Assembly: GCF_016773205.1 (NCBI RefSeq) | Contig: NZ_JAETWB010000021.1 | Coordinates: forward strand, 1 to 64,000 | Reading direction: 5' to 3' | Source: Belnapia arida | GTDB lineage: Bacteria > Pseudomonadota > Alphaproteobacteria > Acetobacterales > Acetobacteraceae | DNA: 64,000 nt | Shown here: positions 44,213 through 51,671 of the stretch, in pieces | How the letters are laid out: each line of letters starts with the position of its first letter | Position numbering within the stretch: the first letter of the stretch is position 1 | The notes under the pieces: model-generated | Seen by the model: the letters and a program-made list of their open reading frames with translations, nothing else | The model's database searches: none | Told to the model about the DNA's origin: nothing | Position numbers and translations under genes: made by a program

Positions 44213-44929
44213 TCACCGACTGCTGCCAGTCTGGCCGCCCTGCAAGAAGTTGCCAAGCACCCGACCCAGTGCCCGGCCCGCCTCTCCGCCCAAGCCATCC
44301 TGCGGCCGGCGGAACAAGGCTTGATCCTGAAGCCCATAGCGGACACTGACCGCTTCTGCCGTGTTCCTTGAGCCTTCTTCTTGGGCGCGCAGCGGCACGC
44401 CATCGCTTGTGACGCAAACGCGTATCGGTCGCCGCTTCGGTGGAGCCGATCTCGGCAGCAGGCGCCAGACCGTACAAGGCAGGCCCGCCACTCGATCAAC
44501 ACCCTCACGCCGAGCCTGAGCGGACAACAGCTCACGCTCAGATTCCTCGGCTCGGCTTGCCAGTTGCGGCAGGTCGAGCGTTAGCCCGGTACTGTCCTGG
44601 ACGGCGAAGGCACGGCCTGCCGCCTGGTTGATGATCACTCGGCTTCCTGGTGGCAATGGTATGCCGCCGATAGATGCCGGTTCACCAGGCTCAGCTTCGG
44701 CCCGAAGGGCTCGCAGCACGGACGACCAAGCCAAGCGGATGCGCAAATGTTGGCTGTCCCGCTCCACCCGGTAGGTGACGGCCACGTCCCGGCTGGGCGG
44801 GAAGACCGGACGATCCTGGGCTGCAACAGGCCGGGCAGCATTGCCGAAAAGCAGCAGGACACTTACGGCCATAACGCCAGCCTGAATCGGGTGCCTGGTG
44901 GGTGTCAGAACGTTCCCAAATATTCCCAT
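44213..44929 (-). CDS. Exported protein of unknown function
   Basis: I do not recognise the family. Starting at ATG 44929, the N-terminus carries a signal-like stretch (AGVMAVSVLLLFGNAARPVA with an AAQD cleavage point), so the mature protein of about 200 residues is periplasmic. The body has a beta-rich look (VAVTYRVERDSQHLRIRLAW; GSRVIINQAAGRAFAVQDST) with one Cys pair (LPCTVWRLLP and RVCVTSDGVPL) able to form a disulfide, similar in style to DUF4412-like or LolA-like folds. The C-terminus is Gly/Gln-rich. Neighbouring regions are IS debris and give no hint. Confidence 0.6.
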   Translation of the reverse strand: MGIFGNVLTPTRHPIQAGVMAVSVLLLFGNAARPVAAQDRPVFPPSRDVAVTYRVERDSQHLRIRLAWSSVLRALRAEAEPGEPASIGGIPLPPGSRVIINQAAGRAFAVQDSTGLTLDLPQLASRAEESERELLSAQARREGVDRVAGLPCTVWRLLPRSAPPKRRPIRVCVTSDGVPLRAQEEGSRNTAEAVSVRYGLQDQALFRRPQDGLGGEAGRALGRVLGNFLQGGQTGSSR

Positions 44930-44950
44930 TGCCTGACCCCACGCTCGCAT

Positions 44951-45526
44951 TGAAGGTAGGCTACCATTGATCGTCGCCCAGTCGCTCGCTTTGTGCGTCC
45001 TGCCTCCCTTCTAGTTGTGGCAGGTCTATGTTGCGATAAGTGCCGCTTATCGCAGGTGATCCGGCGCTGCCGTTACCGAGAATTTTCAGAGGGTGGAACA
45101 GCATCACGGTCGTGACATTACCTGACCGTATGGCATCTGCCTCGATGCCATGCAGTCGGAGGTTGCTGCATGGCTACCCCCCGCTGCCATGCAGCCCAAA
45201 GGGCCGCCCGGAGACCCCCAAGCCGATGGGCGGCCCGCCTCTTTAGCGCAGAAAGGTGCGGCGGGCAGAGCCCGCACGCAGGACGAAAACCGGGGGGCCG
45301 CGCGCCTGCGATCGGTCCCCTTCCCTGTCCGCCGCCTGGACAGCATGTGCCCGCCGCCGGGGCCATACCACTACGCCCCGGTTGTGTCTGAAATGGCATG
45401 CACGCTGGGGCTTCCCCCGCTTATCAGGTCATAGCCGGCACCGCAGTTTCGGGCAGCAGCGGCCAAGGCGCGGCGGCCCGGCCGCGGTAGGATCCGCTGC
45501 TCCAATCCCCGCAAGAGTTCGATCCG
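44951..45526. other. Gene-free region with two conspicuous hairpins
   Basis: No credible gene. TGCGATAAG (45032-45040) is mirrored by CTTATCGCA (45046-45054) around a five-base loop. GGGCCGCCC (45201-45209) pairs with GGGCGGCCC (45228-45236), followed by CTTT. The first could be a recombination or regulator site; the second looks like a transcription terminator acting in either direction. Confidence 0.45.
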
Positions 45527-45814
45527 TTGCCCAAACCGCGTGAAGTGGACGCCTTCCGGTTTCGCACCCAATTCTGGGTCGAGTGTCCGTTCTGCCGCGG
45601 CACCCACTTCCACGGCTCGCCCTCGGGGCACCGCATGGCGCACTGCCCCCCGGGCCCGGACGGCCAGCAGGCCCCGGCCGAGGGCTACATCATCAGGGAT
45701 GCCGGCCCCAAGCGCCCGCCACCACCAAGCTCGCAACACCGCCGTGCTGCTGGTGGTCTTACCCGGCAGCGCCAGGGCTGCCGAGGCTCGCGGAGCTACC
45801 GCGCCAGCAGATAG
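45527..45814 (+). CDS. Small Cys/His-rich (zinc-finger-like) hypothetical protein
   Basis: A 95-residue frame contains FWVECPFCRGTHFHGSPSGH followed by RMAHCPP. The CPFC pair and downstream HxH...H...HC are spaced like a zinc-binding knuckle, and the aromatic content differs from random GC-rich shadow frames. The start is uncertain (TTG at 45527 or an internal GTG). It converges on the exchanger-like gene and overlaps its end by 19 bases. Function unknown; a small nucleic-acid-binding or phage-type protein is possible. Confidence 0.4.
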   Translation: MPKPREVDAFRFRTQFWVECPFCRGTHFHGSPSGHRMAHCPPGPDGQQAPAEGYIIRDAGPKRPPPPSSQHRRAAGGLTRQRQGCRGSRSYRASR

Positions 45815-46437
45815 GCGACCGCCACGAGGTAGACGGCATAGCCGCCCACGAAGATCGAGACCCGGCCGAGGCTGAGTTCCTGGCCCCAGCGGAGGTGGTT
45901 GAGGGCGATGTAGCTCACGAGCACGAAGCCGAGGAAGGCGAGGTTGGCGAGGTTGGCGAGGTAGAGCGGGACGTCGCCGACCGTGGCACCGGCCAGGGCC
46001 GGCGCGACCATCGCCACGGTGAGCGAGACGATGCCGTCGGCCATGGCGGTGGAGACCGCGGTGGTGGTCTTGCCCTCGCGCGCGAGGTGCCAGGCGGCGA
46101 AGCTCTCCGGCAGGGCGCAGAGCAGGCCGATGACGAAGAGGCCGACCACCAGGTCCGAGGCGCCGAAGGCCTGGCCCAGCCGCTGCGCGGCCACGACGCT
46201 GGCCAGGGCGCCGAGCCCGATCGCCGGCACCCCGAGGAGCGCCGCCCGGCTGACCGGGAGCTCGGCGGCGGGCCCGGGCTCCGCCGCCCGGCGCGGGCGC
46301 AGCAGGGCGCGGGCGAGGTAGACGCCCCAGGCGACCAGCAGCAGGAGGGCATCGATCGGCTGGAGACCGGCCCAGCCCGGCGGCAGGGTGAGCCCGGCCA
46401 GCAGTAGCACGACCAGCAGGTAGGGCAGCGCCTGCAC
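45796..46437 (-). CDS. Cation-exchanger-like (CaCA type) membrane protein
   Basis: I use GTG 46437 as start; the open frame extends back to 46584 but that part runs into a tRNA-like sequence and low-complexity residues. About six membrane segments follow. LGALASVVAAQRLGQAFGAS and LFVIGLLCALPESFAAWHLA with TAMADGIVSLT resemble an alpha repeat of Na+/Ca2+ exchangers (the PE and a following D/N). Only one repeat is visible, so it would act as a dimer or be a half-size relic. A second exchanger-like scrap lies at 48.9-49.0 kb. Confidence 0.6.
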   Translation of the reverse strand: MQALPYLLVVLLLAGLTLPPGWAGLQPIDALLLLVAWGVYLARALLRPRRAAEPGPAAELPVSRAALLGVPAIGLGALASVVAAQRLGQAFGASDLVVGLFVIGLLCALPESFAAWHLAREGKTTTAVSTAMADGIVSLTVAMVAPALAGATVGDVPLYLANLANLAFLGFVLVSYIALNHLRWGQELSLGRVSIFVGGYAVYLVAVAYLLAR

Positions 46438-46544
46438 GGGGACCGCCGCCGCCGCGACCACCGGCACGGGTGTTTCGCTGGCGGGAGCGGCGGCGCCGAC
46501 GGAGGCGGGCCGCGGCGATCCGGCCCCGGTACCTGCCCCCTGCG

Positions 46545-46572
46545 CCGGGGGTGGAGGGATTCGAACCCGCGC
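46545..46572 (-). other. tRNA-like T-arm and acceptor fragment
   Basis: On the minus strand the bases read GCGCGGGTTCGAATCCCTCC and then ACC, the form of a tRNA T-loop (TTCGAAT) and 3' acceptor strand. A matching 5' half is not found at the expected distance, so this is not a complete tRNA gene. Such 3' tRNA fragments are often left behind as attachment sites after integration of mobile DNA. Confidence 0.35.
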
Positions 46573-46680
46573 GTCTTGCGACACCGGGTTTTGTCAGCGC
46601 TCACGCCAAACCTGACGACGCGAAATGCTGGCCGGTTCCGGCTACACCACTTGCAGAATAGCGAGCGCAGTGCTGGCGCG

Positions 46681-47511
46681 GGTATCGCCAACTTGTTGGA
46701 CGGCATTAGGCGTGGAGCCGTGCGGCGATCCGTCGCGCGACATCACGCTGCCGCTTGGACGCGCGTCTCCTCCCGCCACAGCTGGAAGGCCTGGGCACGA
46801 GCATGCCGATACTCACCAGCGGTCATTAGATGTCGACGTGGACGGAAATGGCCGTAGATCATGGCGTGAGATGACAGGAAGCGCTGCGCCTGCGCCGGTG
46901 ACTTGAAGCGCTGCATCTTCCGCTCTCGCCGACGCGTCGGCCGGTGCGAGTTCTCAGCACAGTTGTTTAGATACCGGCTGGTCCAGTGCTTGACCTCGGG
47001 CATGACCTCGCGGTGCGCGACACCGTAGCTGTGGGGGCCATCGGTGACGAGGCGCCGCGGCCTGTACTTAAGGCCGACGAGCAAGCGCTTGAAGAAGCGC
47101 TTTGCAGCCGTAGCATTCCGGCGGCCCTGCACCAGGATGTCGAGCACGACGCCGTGCTGGTCGACCGCGCGCCAGAGATAGTGCAGCTCGCCGCCAATCT
47201 TTAGGAACACCTCACCGAGGTGCCAGGTGTCGCCCGACTTGGGTCGGCGCCGGCGGAGCTTGCGAACAAAGCCGGCGCCGAACTTGCGGCACCATTGCCA
47301 CATGCTCTCGTGGGTGACGACAATGCCCCGCTCGGCCAAGAGCAACTCCACCTCGCGCAGGCTCAGGCCGAAGACGTGATACAGCCAGACGGCGTAGCTG
47401 ATGATCGAAGCCGGGAAGCGATAGCCGGGGAAGGTCGCGGGCTCGGGCGTCATCCCGCCATCCTGGCCCGTGCTCCTCGGCAAAGCCAGGAGCTGTCAAG
47501 TTGGCAATGCC
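46681..47511 (-). mobile_element. IS6-family element
   Basis: Terminal repeats GGTATCGCCAACTTG (46681) and GGCATTGCCAACTTG (inward from 47511) match at 13 of 15. The 831-bp size and single gene fit IS6. The eight flanking bases differ on the two sides, so no target duplication is visible, as expected if replicative transposition was followed by a deletion. Confidence 0.85.
46743..47453 (-). CDS. IS6-family transposase
   Basis: From ATG 47453 (MTPEPATFPGYRFPASIISY) the 236-residue protein shows the IS6 layout: the YHVFGLSLREVELLLAERGI helix-turn-helix, then the DDE core GDTWHLGEVFLKIGGELHYL with WRAVDQHGVVLDILVQGRRN, LVTDGPHSYG and NCAENSHRPTRRRERKMQRF (catalytic Glu). The end FRPRRHLMTAGEYRHARAQA is the one also found in the IS6 relics at 43.9 and 50.1 kb. 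The gene is intact and may be the active source for IS6-driven deletions here. Confidence 0.9.
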   Translation of the reverse strand: MTPEPATFPGYRFPASIISYAVWLYHVFGLSLREVELLLAERGIVVTHESMWQWCRKFGAGFVRKLRRRRPKSGDTWHLGEVFLKIGGELHYLWRAVDQHGVVLDILVQGRRNATAAKRFFKRLLVGLKYRPRRLVTDGPHSYGVAHREVMPEVKHWTSRYLNNCAENSHRPTRRRERKMQRFKSPAQAQRFLSSHAMIYGHFRPRRHLMTAGEYRHARAQAFQLWREETRVQAAA

Positions 47512-47572
47512 AGCGTGGATCCTCTCGCGTCGAGGTAATAGCAACTGTGCTTGGTCCAAGGTAGCTTTCAGC

Positions 47573-48193
47573 ATGTCGAACCTCACACTCCTTGCCACCT
47601 TCTGGGCAGCTTTCTTCCTCGCTCTCATCAGTCCAGGCCCGAGCTTCGCCCTCGTCGCCGGCACAGCCCTGCGCGAAGGTCGCCGCCGCGCCCTTCGCAC
47701 GGCGATAGGGCTCGCAGCTGGCGAAGCAGCCTGGGCCTGCGCGGCAGTCTTTGGCGTTTCGGCGCTTGCCGCCCAACATCCCTCTCTCGCCACTGCCTTG
47801 AAAATCGGCGGTGGAGCTTTTCTCCTCTTCCTCGGCCTCTCCGCTCTTTGGACTGCTATCCGCAACCCTGCCCGCGCCGAAGTGGCCCAGGCCACTTCCA
47901 CAGACGGTACCAGCTTCTGGCGAGGTTTCAGCCTGATGCTACTCAATCCCAAAGCCGGCGTGTTCTGGGTATCCCTCTCAAGTCTTTTCCTCGGTCCTGA
48001 TATCACCGCCGGTCTGGCGGCCGCGGCGGTGGCGGGCGCTGTCTTGCTTTCCATGCTCTGGCACTGCGCACTCGCCTGGGTGCTCTCAGCCGGCTACGTC
48101 GCGCGTCTCTTCCGCCGCGTTCGCCGAGGCATCGACGCCGTATTCGGAGTGGTCATGGCCGCCCTCGGCGTGCGGTTAATCCTCTCAAACTAA
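47573..48193 (+). CDS. LysE/RhtB-family amino-acid exporter
   Basis: ATG 47573 is chosen because the LysE signature begins there: MSNLTLLATFWAAFFLALIS followed by PGPSFALVAGTALREGRRRA. The protein has 206 residues and six membrane helices, the normal size, with the second conserved block LLNPKAGVFWVSLSSLF. Members export amino acids or related small molecules by proton antiport. It starts 62 bases after the IS6 terminal repeat, so its native promoter may be displaced and the IS could drive it. Confidence 0.9.
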   Translation: MSNLTLLATFWAAFFLALISPGPSFALVAGTALREGRRRALRTAIGLAAGEAAWACAAVFGVSALAAQHPSLATALKIGGGAFLLFLGLSALWTAIRNPARAEVAQATSTDGTSFWRGFSLMLLNPKAGVFWVSLSSLFLGPDITAGLAAAAVAGAVLLSMLWHCALAWVLSAGYVARLFRRVRRGIDAVFGVVMAALGVRLILSN

Positions 48194-48234
48194 AACAGAA
48201 GCCGAACATTCGCGCTCGTAGCCTGCGTGCCGCC

Positions 48235-48540
48235 TCAGGGCGTTGCGGCATCGGCGAGCGGACGGTCGAGCGCCTCGACCATTTGGGCGGCGAGCTGATG
48301 ATCCGAGCTTGGGTTCTGACCGGTGATCAGCTCGCGATCGACGACCACATAGGGCGCGAAGTCGACCGGGTTGGTGGACACTTTGCCCCCTGCCGCCTCC
48401 AGTGCCTCGGGCATGTCGAAGTACAGCTTACCGTGCAGGAGCGCGCCTTCCGCGATCTTCTCCTCGCTGGCCGAGAAGACGGTCATCCGGTAGTCTGCAT
48501 AGATCCAACCTTGAGCGTATTCGGCTGCCTTGGCGCGCCG
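48235..48540 (-). pseudogene. DJ-1/PfpI-family protein, C-terminal fragment
   Basis: The frame reads GWIYADYRMTVFSASEEKIA, LLHGKLYFDMPEALEAAGG and FAPYVVVDRELITGQNPSSD, the C-terminal third of Hsp31/PfpI-like glutamine-amidotransferase-fold proteins. The nucleophile elbow (A-x-C-H-G) and the first 120 residues are absent; in their place lies hairpin-rich DNA. The open frame continues to 48627 but that part is not homologous. The protein would be inactive. Confidence 0.65.
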
Positions 48541-48542
48541 GC

Positions 48543-48623
48543 TCACCTGCGATGCGCGAGCGTTACCGCAGGTGATCGAGAGGGCAAAAGAAAGCCCGCC
48601 CTCCTGCAGGAGAGGGCGGGCTT
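48543..48623. repeat. Two hairpins at the broken edge of the DJ-1 gene
   Basis: TCACCTGC (48543-48550) mirrors GCAGGTGA (48568-48575). Then AAGCCCGCCCTC (48592-48603) pairs perfectly with GAGGGCGGGCTT (48612-48623) around an eight-base loop. The second is a strong bidirectional terminator-like stem. They begin exactly where DJ-1 homology ends, suggesting that a gene junction or recombination happened here. Confidence 0.5.
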
Positions 48624-49050
48624 GCAATCGACCGTGACTTCCGAGAAGTCGGATCGCAAACGCGACCTGAACCAGATCGGTTCCATGCGTCTTACCGCGC
48701 CTCGCGTCGCGTACGGTTCAAGGTGTCGTGGTATCCGCTGTAGTGGAGCCTGTTGGAATACAGGCGGCCAAACATGGAGGGGCCACAACGGCAGAGGCGG
48801 CCTCACCGTGAGCGTAAGACGTCTTGGCGCCTTCCTCGGCGCCATACTCGCCTTTACCCAAGCAAGTGGGAGCCGGGTGGTTCTCTCGCACCTCAGGGCC
48901 ACGTTTCGGACCTATCATCCGAAAAAACAGCTGGCCAGCGTGGCCTTCAGCTGGCCCGACCTCGGCCTCGGCGCGGCGCTGGGCTCCAACGTCCCGGCGC
49001 TGCCGCTGGTCTTCCTGATCGCGTGGCTGTCGCTCCGCTCCGCCCCACCA
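48624..49050 (+). other. Mostly non-coding DNA with a possible exchanger C-terminus remnant (about 48904-49035)
   Basis: One frame encodes RTYHPKKQLASVAFSWPDLG followed by LGAALGSNVPALPLVFLIAW. The D-x-x-x-G-x-x-x-GSN pattern recalls the second alpha repeat of CaCA cation exchangers. It has no start and the upstream frame is random. It may be a displaced piece of a gene like that at 45.8-46.4 kb. The rest of the region holds nothing I recognise. Confidence 0.3.
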
Positions 49051-49074
49051 AAAAGGGGAGCCGGAGCCCCCCTT
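49050..49074 (-). terminator. Intrinsic terminator for the low-complexity exported-protein gene
   Basis: On the minus strand AAGGGG (49074-49069) pairs with CCCCTT (49058-49053), with GC-rich pairs inside the loop, and the stem is followed by a run of T (49054-49050). It lies 24 bases past the stop codon at 49098, the right place and direction for a rho-independent terminator. Confidence 0.65.
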
Positions 49075-49097
49075 CTCAGTAGATCGTGGCGAGAGCG

Positions 49098-49706
49098 TTA
49101 GCCGCCGCCAGCCGCGCCTCCGGTGTTGCCACCCGTGCCCTCACCGCCCGGAGTGGCGCCAGGACGGATACCGCCCTGCGAGTTGAGATTGCTCCCACCC
49201 GTGCTGGAGCCCGTCGCCGAGGGATAAGCCGTCCCAGGTGCGGGCGCACCGCGGCCAACCTGACCGCTGGGCTCGACTTGCGAGGAGCCGGTATTGGCAG
49301 GCGGCACCGCACCTGTGGCTGCCGTACCCGGTGTGGTGGGCTGGATCGTGGTTGCGTTCAGCCGATCCGCAGTCGTCCCCGTGGTGCCAGAGGTCGTCCC
49401 GGGCACGGCCGTGGTCACGCCCGTACCAGGGGCGGCGCCAGGAGCGACCGTCGCGGTGCCGGTGTTGGCGGTTGTCCCACGATCATTCGACGATCCCGCG
49501 CCGGGCGGTGCCGTGGTCGGCCGTCGCTCCAACTGGGTTGCCGGAGTGGGTGCCCCTGGACCCGCGGAGACGCCACCGCCCGGCTCGGGCAGTGTCCCAG
49601 GCTGATTGGCCCCTGGAAGGCGGTTGGTCGATCCGTCCGTATTGGTCTGCGCCAGAACCGGCGTCGCCAACGCGGCAAGAACCGCAGCCATATAGAGTGG
49701 ACGCAT
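49098..49706 (-). CDS. Secreted low-complexity Gly/Thr/Pro-rich protein
   Basis: ATG 49706 has GGGAGAG eight bases before it and opens a clear signal peptide (MRPLYMAAVLAALATPVLAQ, cleavage after Ala). The mature 180 residues are almost entirely Gly, Thr, Ala, Pro and Ser with repeats such as TPGTAATGAVPPANTGSS and GGEGTGGNTGGAAGGG, so it is probably disordered. No catalytic motif. Such exported proteins are common in stress-tolerant Acetobacteraceae-like bacteria, but their role is unknown. A terminator follows the gene. Confidence 0.7.
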   Translation of the reverse strand: MRPLYMAAVLAALATPVLAQTNTDGSTNRLPGANQPGTLPEPGGGVSAGPGAPTPATQLERRPTTAPPGAGSSNDRGTTANTGTATVAPGAAPGTGVTTAVPGTTSGTTGTTADRLNATTIQPTTPGTAATGAVPPANTGSSQVEPSGQVGRGAPAPGTAYPSATGSSTGGSNLNSQGGIRPGATPGGEGTGGNTGGAAGGG

Positions 49707-49782
49707 GATGCTCTCCCTTCGCCGTTTGTGTACGGCGTAGGCAAATGAAACGCGGGCAAGACTGGGACGTTGCATGGCGGGA

Positions 49783-50070
49783 TTTTGGCACGCGGTGTCC
49801 CATCCGTCGAAAGGACTGAGATGGTGCGGCCAGAGAGGAGCGAACTATCGGGGCAATCTTGGGCCAGTACTTCTCGCAAGCGGCTTGGATGGCGTGGTAG
49901 TGCCGCTCGTGCAGATAGATCTTTGAGGCAGCCGCCGCGTCAAAGACCCCGAAATGGGCGGCCCAGCCCGGCCCGGTCGAATAGGTGCCAAGCCGGGGAT
50001 GATCGCGCAGCAGCATCAGGCTGTGAGGGATGTCGATCTCGTAGGTCACTCGTCGCAGGGGCGTTGGCAA
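49783..50070 (-). other. Possible gene fragment of unknown family
   Basis: One minus-strand frame reads RRVTYEIDIPHSLMLLRDHP, STGPGWAAHFGVFDAAAASK and HERHYHAIQAACEKYWPKIA. The residue mix (aromatic, acidic, few Arg/Pro runs) looks more like a real protein than the other frames, but I do not recognise it. It lacks a proper start, and its end runs into the exported-protein gene in another frame. It is bordered by an IS6 relic. Confidence 0.25.
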
Positions 50071-50133
50071 GTTGTTGAAGCAAGGGTCGCGCTGGATTGT
50101 GCAGCATGATGGCGTGCAGGATCACACTGCGAT

Positions 50134-50356
50134 TTAGACGCAGGTCTCCTCGCGCCAGACCCGGAGTGTCTTGTCGCGGGCACGGCGGTACTGCCCGGCG
50201 GTCATGAGGTGCCGCCGCGGTCGGAAATGGCCGTAGATCATGTGTGGGGACGAGAGGAACCGCTGTGCCTGCTCCGCGACTGAAACGCTGCACCTGCCTC
50301 TCTCGCCATCGCGTTGGCCGATGCGAGTTTTCAGCTCTGTTGTTCAGGTAGTCGCG
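50134..50356 (-). pseudogene. IS6-family transposase, C-terminal fragment
   Basis: Reads YLNNRAENSHRPTRWRERQV with the catalytic Glu, then after frameshifts HMIYGHFRPRRHLMTAGQYR and RARDKTLRVWREETCV to a TAA at 50134-50136. It is closely related to the IS6 transposase at 46.7 kb. Its upstream side is joined directly to an IS110 N-terminal fragment. Confidence 0.75.
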
Positions 50357-50542
50357 GGCCCAATGGTGCGCTCCCCCACAGGCCTTCATGCCGACGAGCG
50401 CGGGCGGCAGGGTCGCGAAAAGTCCAACAGCGCTAACCGGTGCAGCTTGCTGCCGTACCACCACCTCGCCTGTCGCATTGACCCTATGCACTTGGATGAC
50501 GCTCTTGGCCAGGTCGAAGCCGATCGTCCTAATCTCCTCCAT
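50357..50542 (-). pseudogene. IS110-family transposase, N-terminal fragment fused in frame to IS6
   Basis: ATG 50542 begins MEEIRTIGFDLAKSVIQVHR and runs to LPPALVGMKACGGAHHWAR, matching the IS110 gene at 38.75 kb with its first catalytic Asp and the Glu. At Arg the reading passes without stop into the IS6 fragment (DYLNNRAENS). The joined frame stays open to 49940. The upstream leader of about 100 bases is shared with the other IS110 copy. Confidence 0.75.
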
Positions 50543-51071
50543 GGGTGCCTCCTCTCCCTCGTGGTGGAGCTCAATACCAACCACGCTATGGCACCTCGAT
50601 GCCGCGGAGCAGAGCGCATCCAACCCATCAGGTTAGGACCCAATAAGCCAAGCCTCCCGCACCGCGAGCGGCTGCTGCAGCAGCGCGGCCTCGTCGAGCA
50701 TGGGTTAGGCGGATGGTGACACGGGTAATTCTTTGCTGGAAGTTTGCGATGCACGAGCCGCGCCAGTGCCCGCTTTAACCTGTTGGCGCGGGGCACCAAG
50801 CCCTAACTGTCTCACCACAACGCCTTAACAAATCGCCGCAGCGATCGCGTAACACGAACACCTACCTGCTGAACGGATCCCGCCTGAGCGCCTTTGGCAC
50901 CTGCTGGGCCAACCCATCAAATCCATGCTGCATGCCGGTGGCACCCGCAGCCAGCCAGACCCGCACGCTAGGCGATGGCCCGTCTCAACAAGGGACGAAA
51001 TGGCCAACCCAGGAGCAGATGCGCAGTTTTCGGTTACCTCTTCGCTGGTGAGATGGCTGCGGCGGTGGGGC
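50543..51071. other. IS110 leader and region without recognisable gene
   Basis: The part up to about 50640 corresponds to the conserved IS110 left leader. From there to the zinc-ribbon gene only short frames without family resemblance are seen. Confidence 0.4.
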
Positions 51072-51671
51072 TCAGGAGTTCAGCAGGATGTTGAACAAGA
51101 TCTGCAGCAGCGGTCCTCCGGCTAACAGCGACAGTAGGAACATCGCGGCAAAGAAGAAGAAGATCAGCATCACCAGCCGTCTGACCAAGCCGGCCGCCGC
51201 GCTTCGGGGCAGTAGGGGGTCGAGCGTCTCGGGTCGCCGTATCTCGGGATCGCGGCCGGACGGTCCTCGTATGAGGATGTTGCGTAGCCGCCGCGACATT
51301 GCCTCTCGCTCGACGGCTCCGGAATCCTCGTGGATTGGGACCGACGACGATGTAGCCATCGAAGGCGGCACCGATCCTGGGGACCGCCGGCTAGGGGCGC
51401 TCCGGATCCATGGAGTCGACGTATCTGACCCACGTGCCGGTTGCCGCTTGGGCGTTACTGGGGGCGGCTGGGTGGACGCCGGCGTCCTGGTATTGGAGGC
51501 GGCTTCGCCGAACCGGGCTCCACAATGGGCGCAAGTCGGTACTTTCAGCCAACGGCCCGGGCTGTGGTTGGTGCAGTAATAGGCAACCTGCGCTCCGTGG
51601 CAGGCCTCGCATTCGCCAGTGCCAGCCTGTGTGGTCCCGCAATTCGGGCATCTCAGGATAACGCCGCTCAT
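51072..51671 (-). CDS. Zinc-ribbon membrane protein of the kinase/phosphatase operon
   Basis: The 199-residue protein opens with two Cys pairs (LRCPNCGTTQAGTGECEACH), then YYCTNHSPGRWLKVPTCAHC, so two zinc ribbons lie in residues 8-55. A Pro/Ser/Thr-rich, Arg-rich linker follows (55-160), rich in potential phosphorylation sites. A C-terminal transmembrane helix (RLVMLIFFFFAAMFLLSLLA) anchors it with the ribbons in the cytosol. Its start overlaps the phosphatase stop by ATGA. It could be the membrane target or adaptor of the kinase and phosphatase encoded just before it. No known family beyond the zinc ribbon. Confidence 0.7.
   Translation of the reverse strand: MSGVILRCPNCGTTQAGTGECEACHGAQVAYYCTNHSPGRWLKVPTCAHCGARFGEAASNTRTPASTQPPPVTPKRQPARGSDTSTPWIRSAPSRRSPGSVPPSMATSSSVPIHEDSGAVEREAMSRRLRNILIRGPSGRDPEIRRPETLDPLLPRSAAAGLVRRLVMLIFFFFAAMFLLSLLAGGPLLQILFNILLNS

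Noticed and set aside
46500-46660. A complete tRNA gene on the minus strand
   Set aside because: Only the T-loop and 3' acceptor strand are recognisable; no matching 5' acceptor or anticodon arm at proper distance.
42950-48575. Integron attC sites suggested by ACCTGC/GCAGGT hairpins at 42950 and 48543
   Set aside because: No integrase, no cassette array, and the arms lack the R/L box layout; only loose similarity between the two stems.
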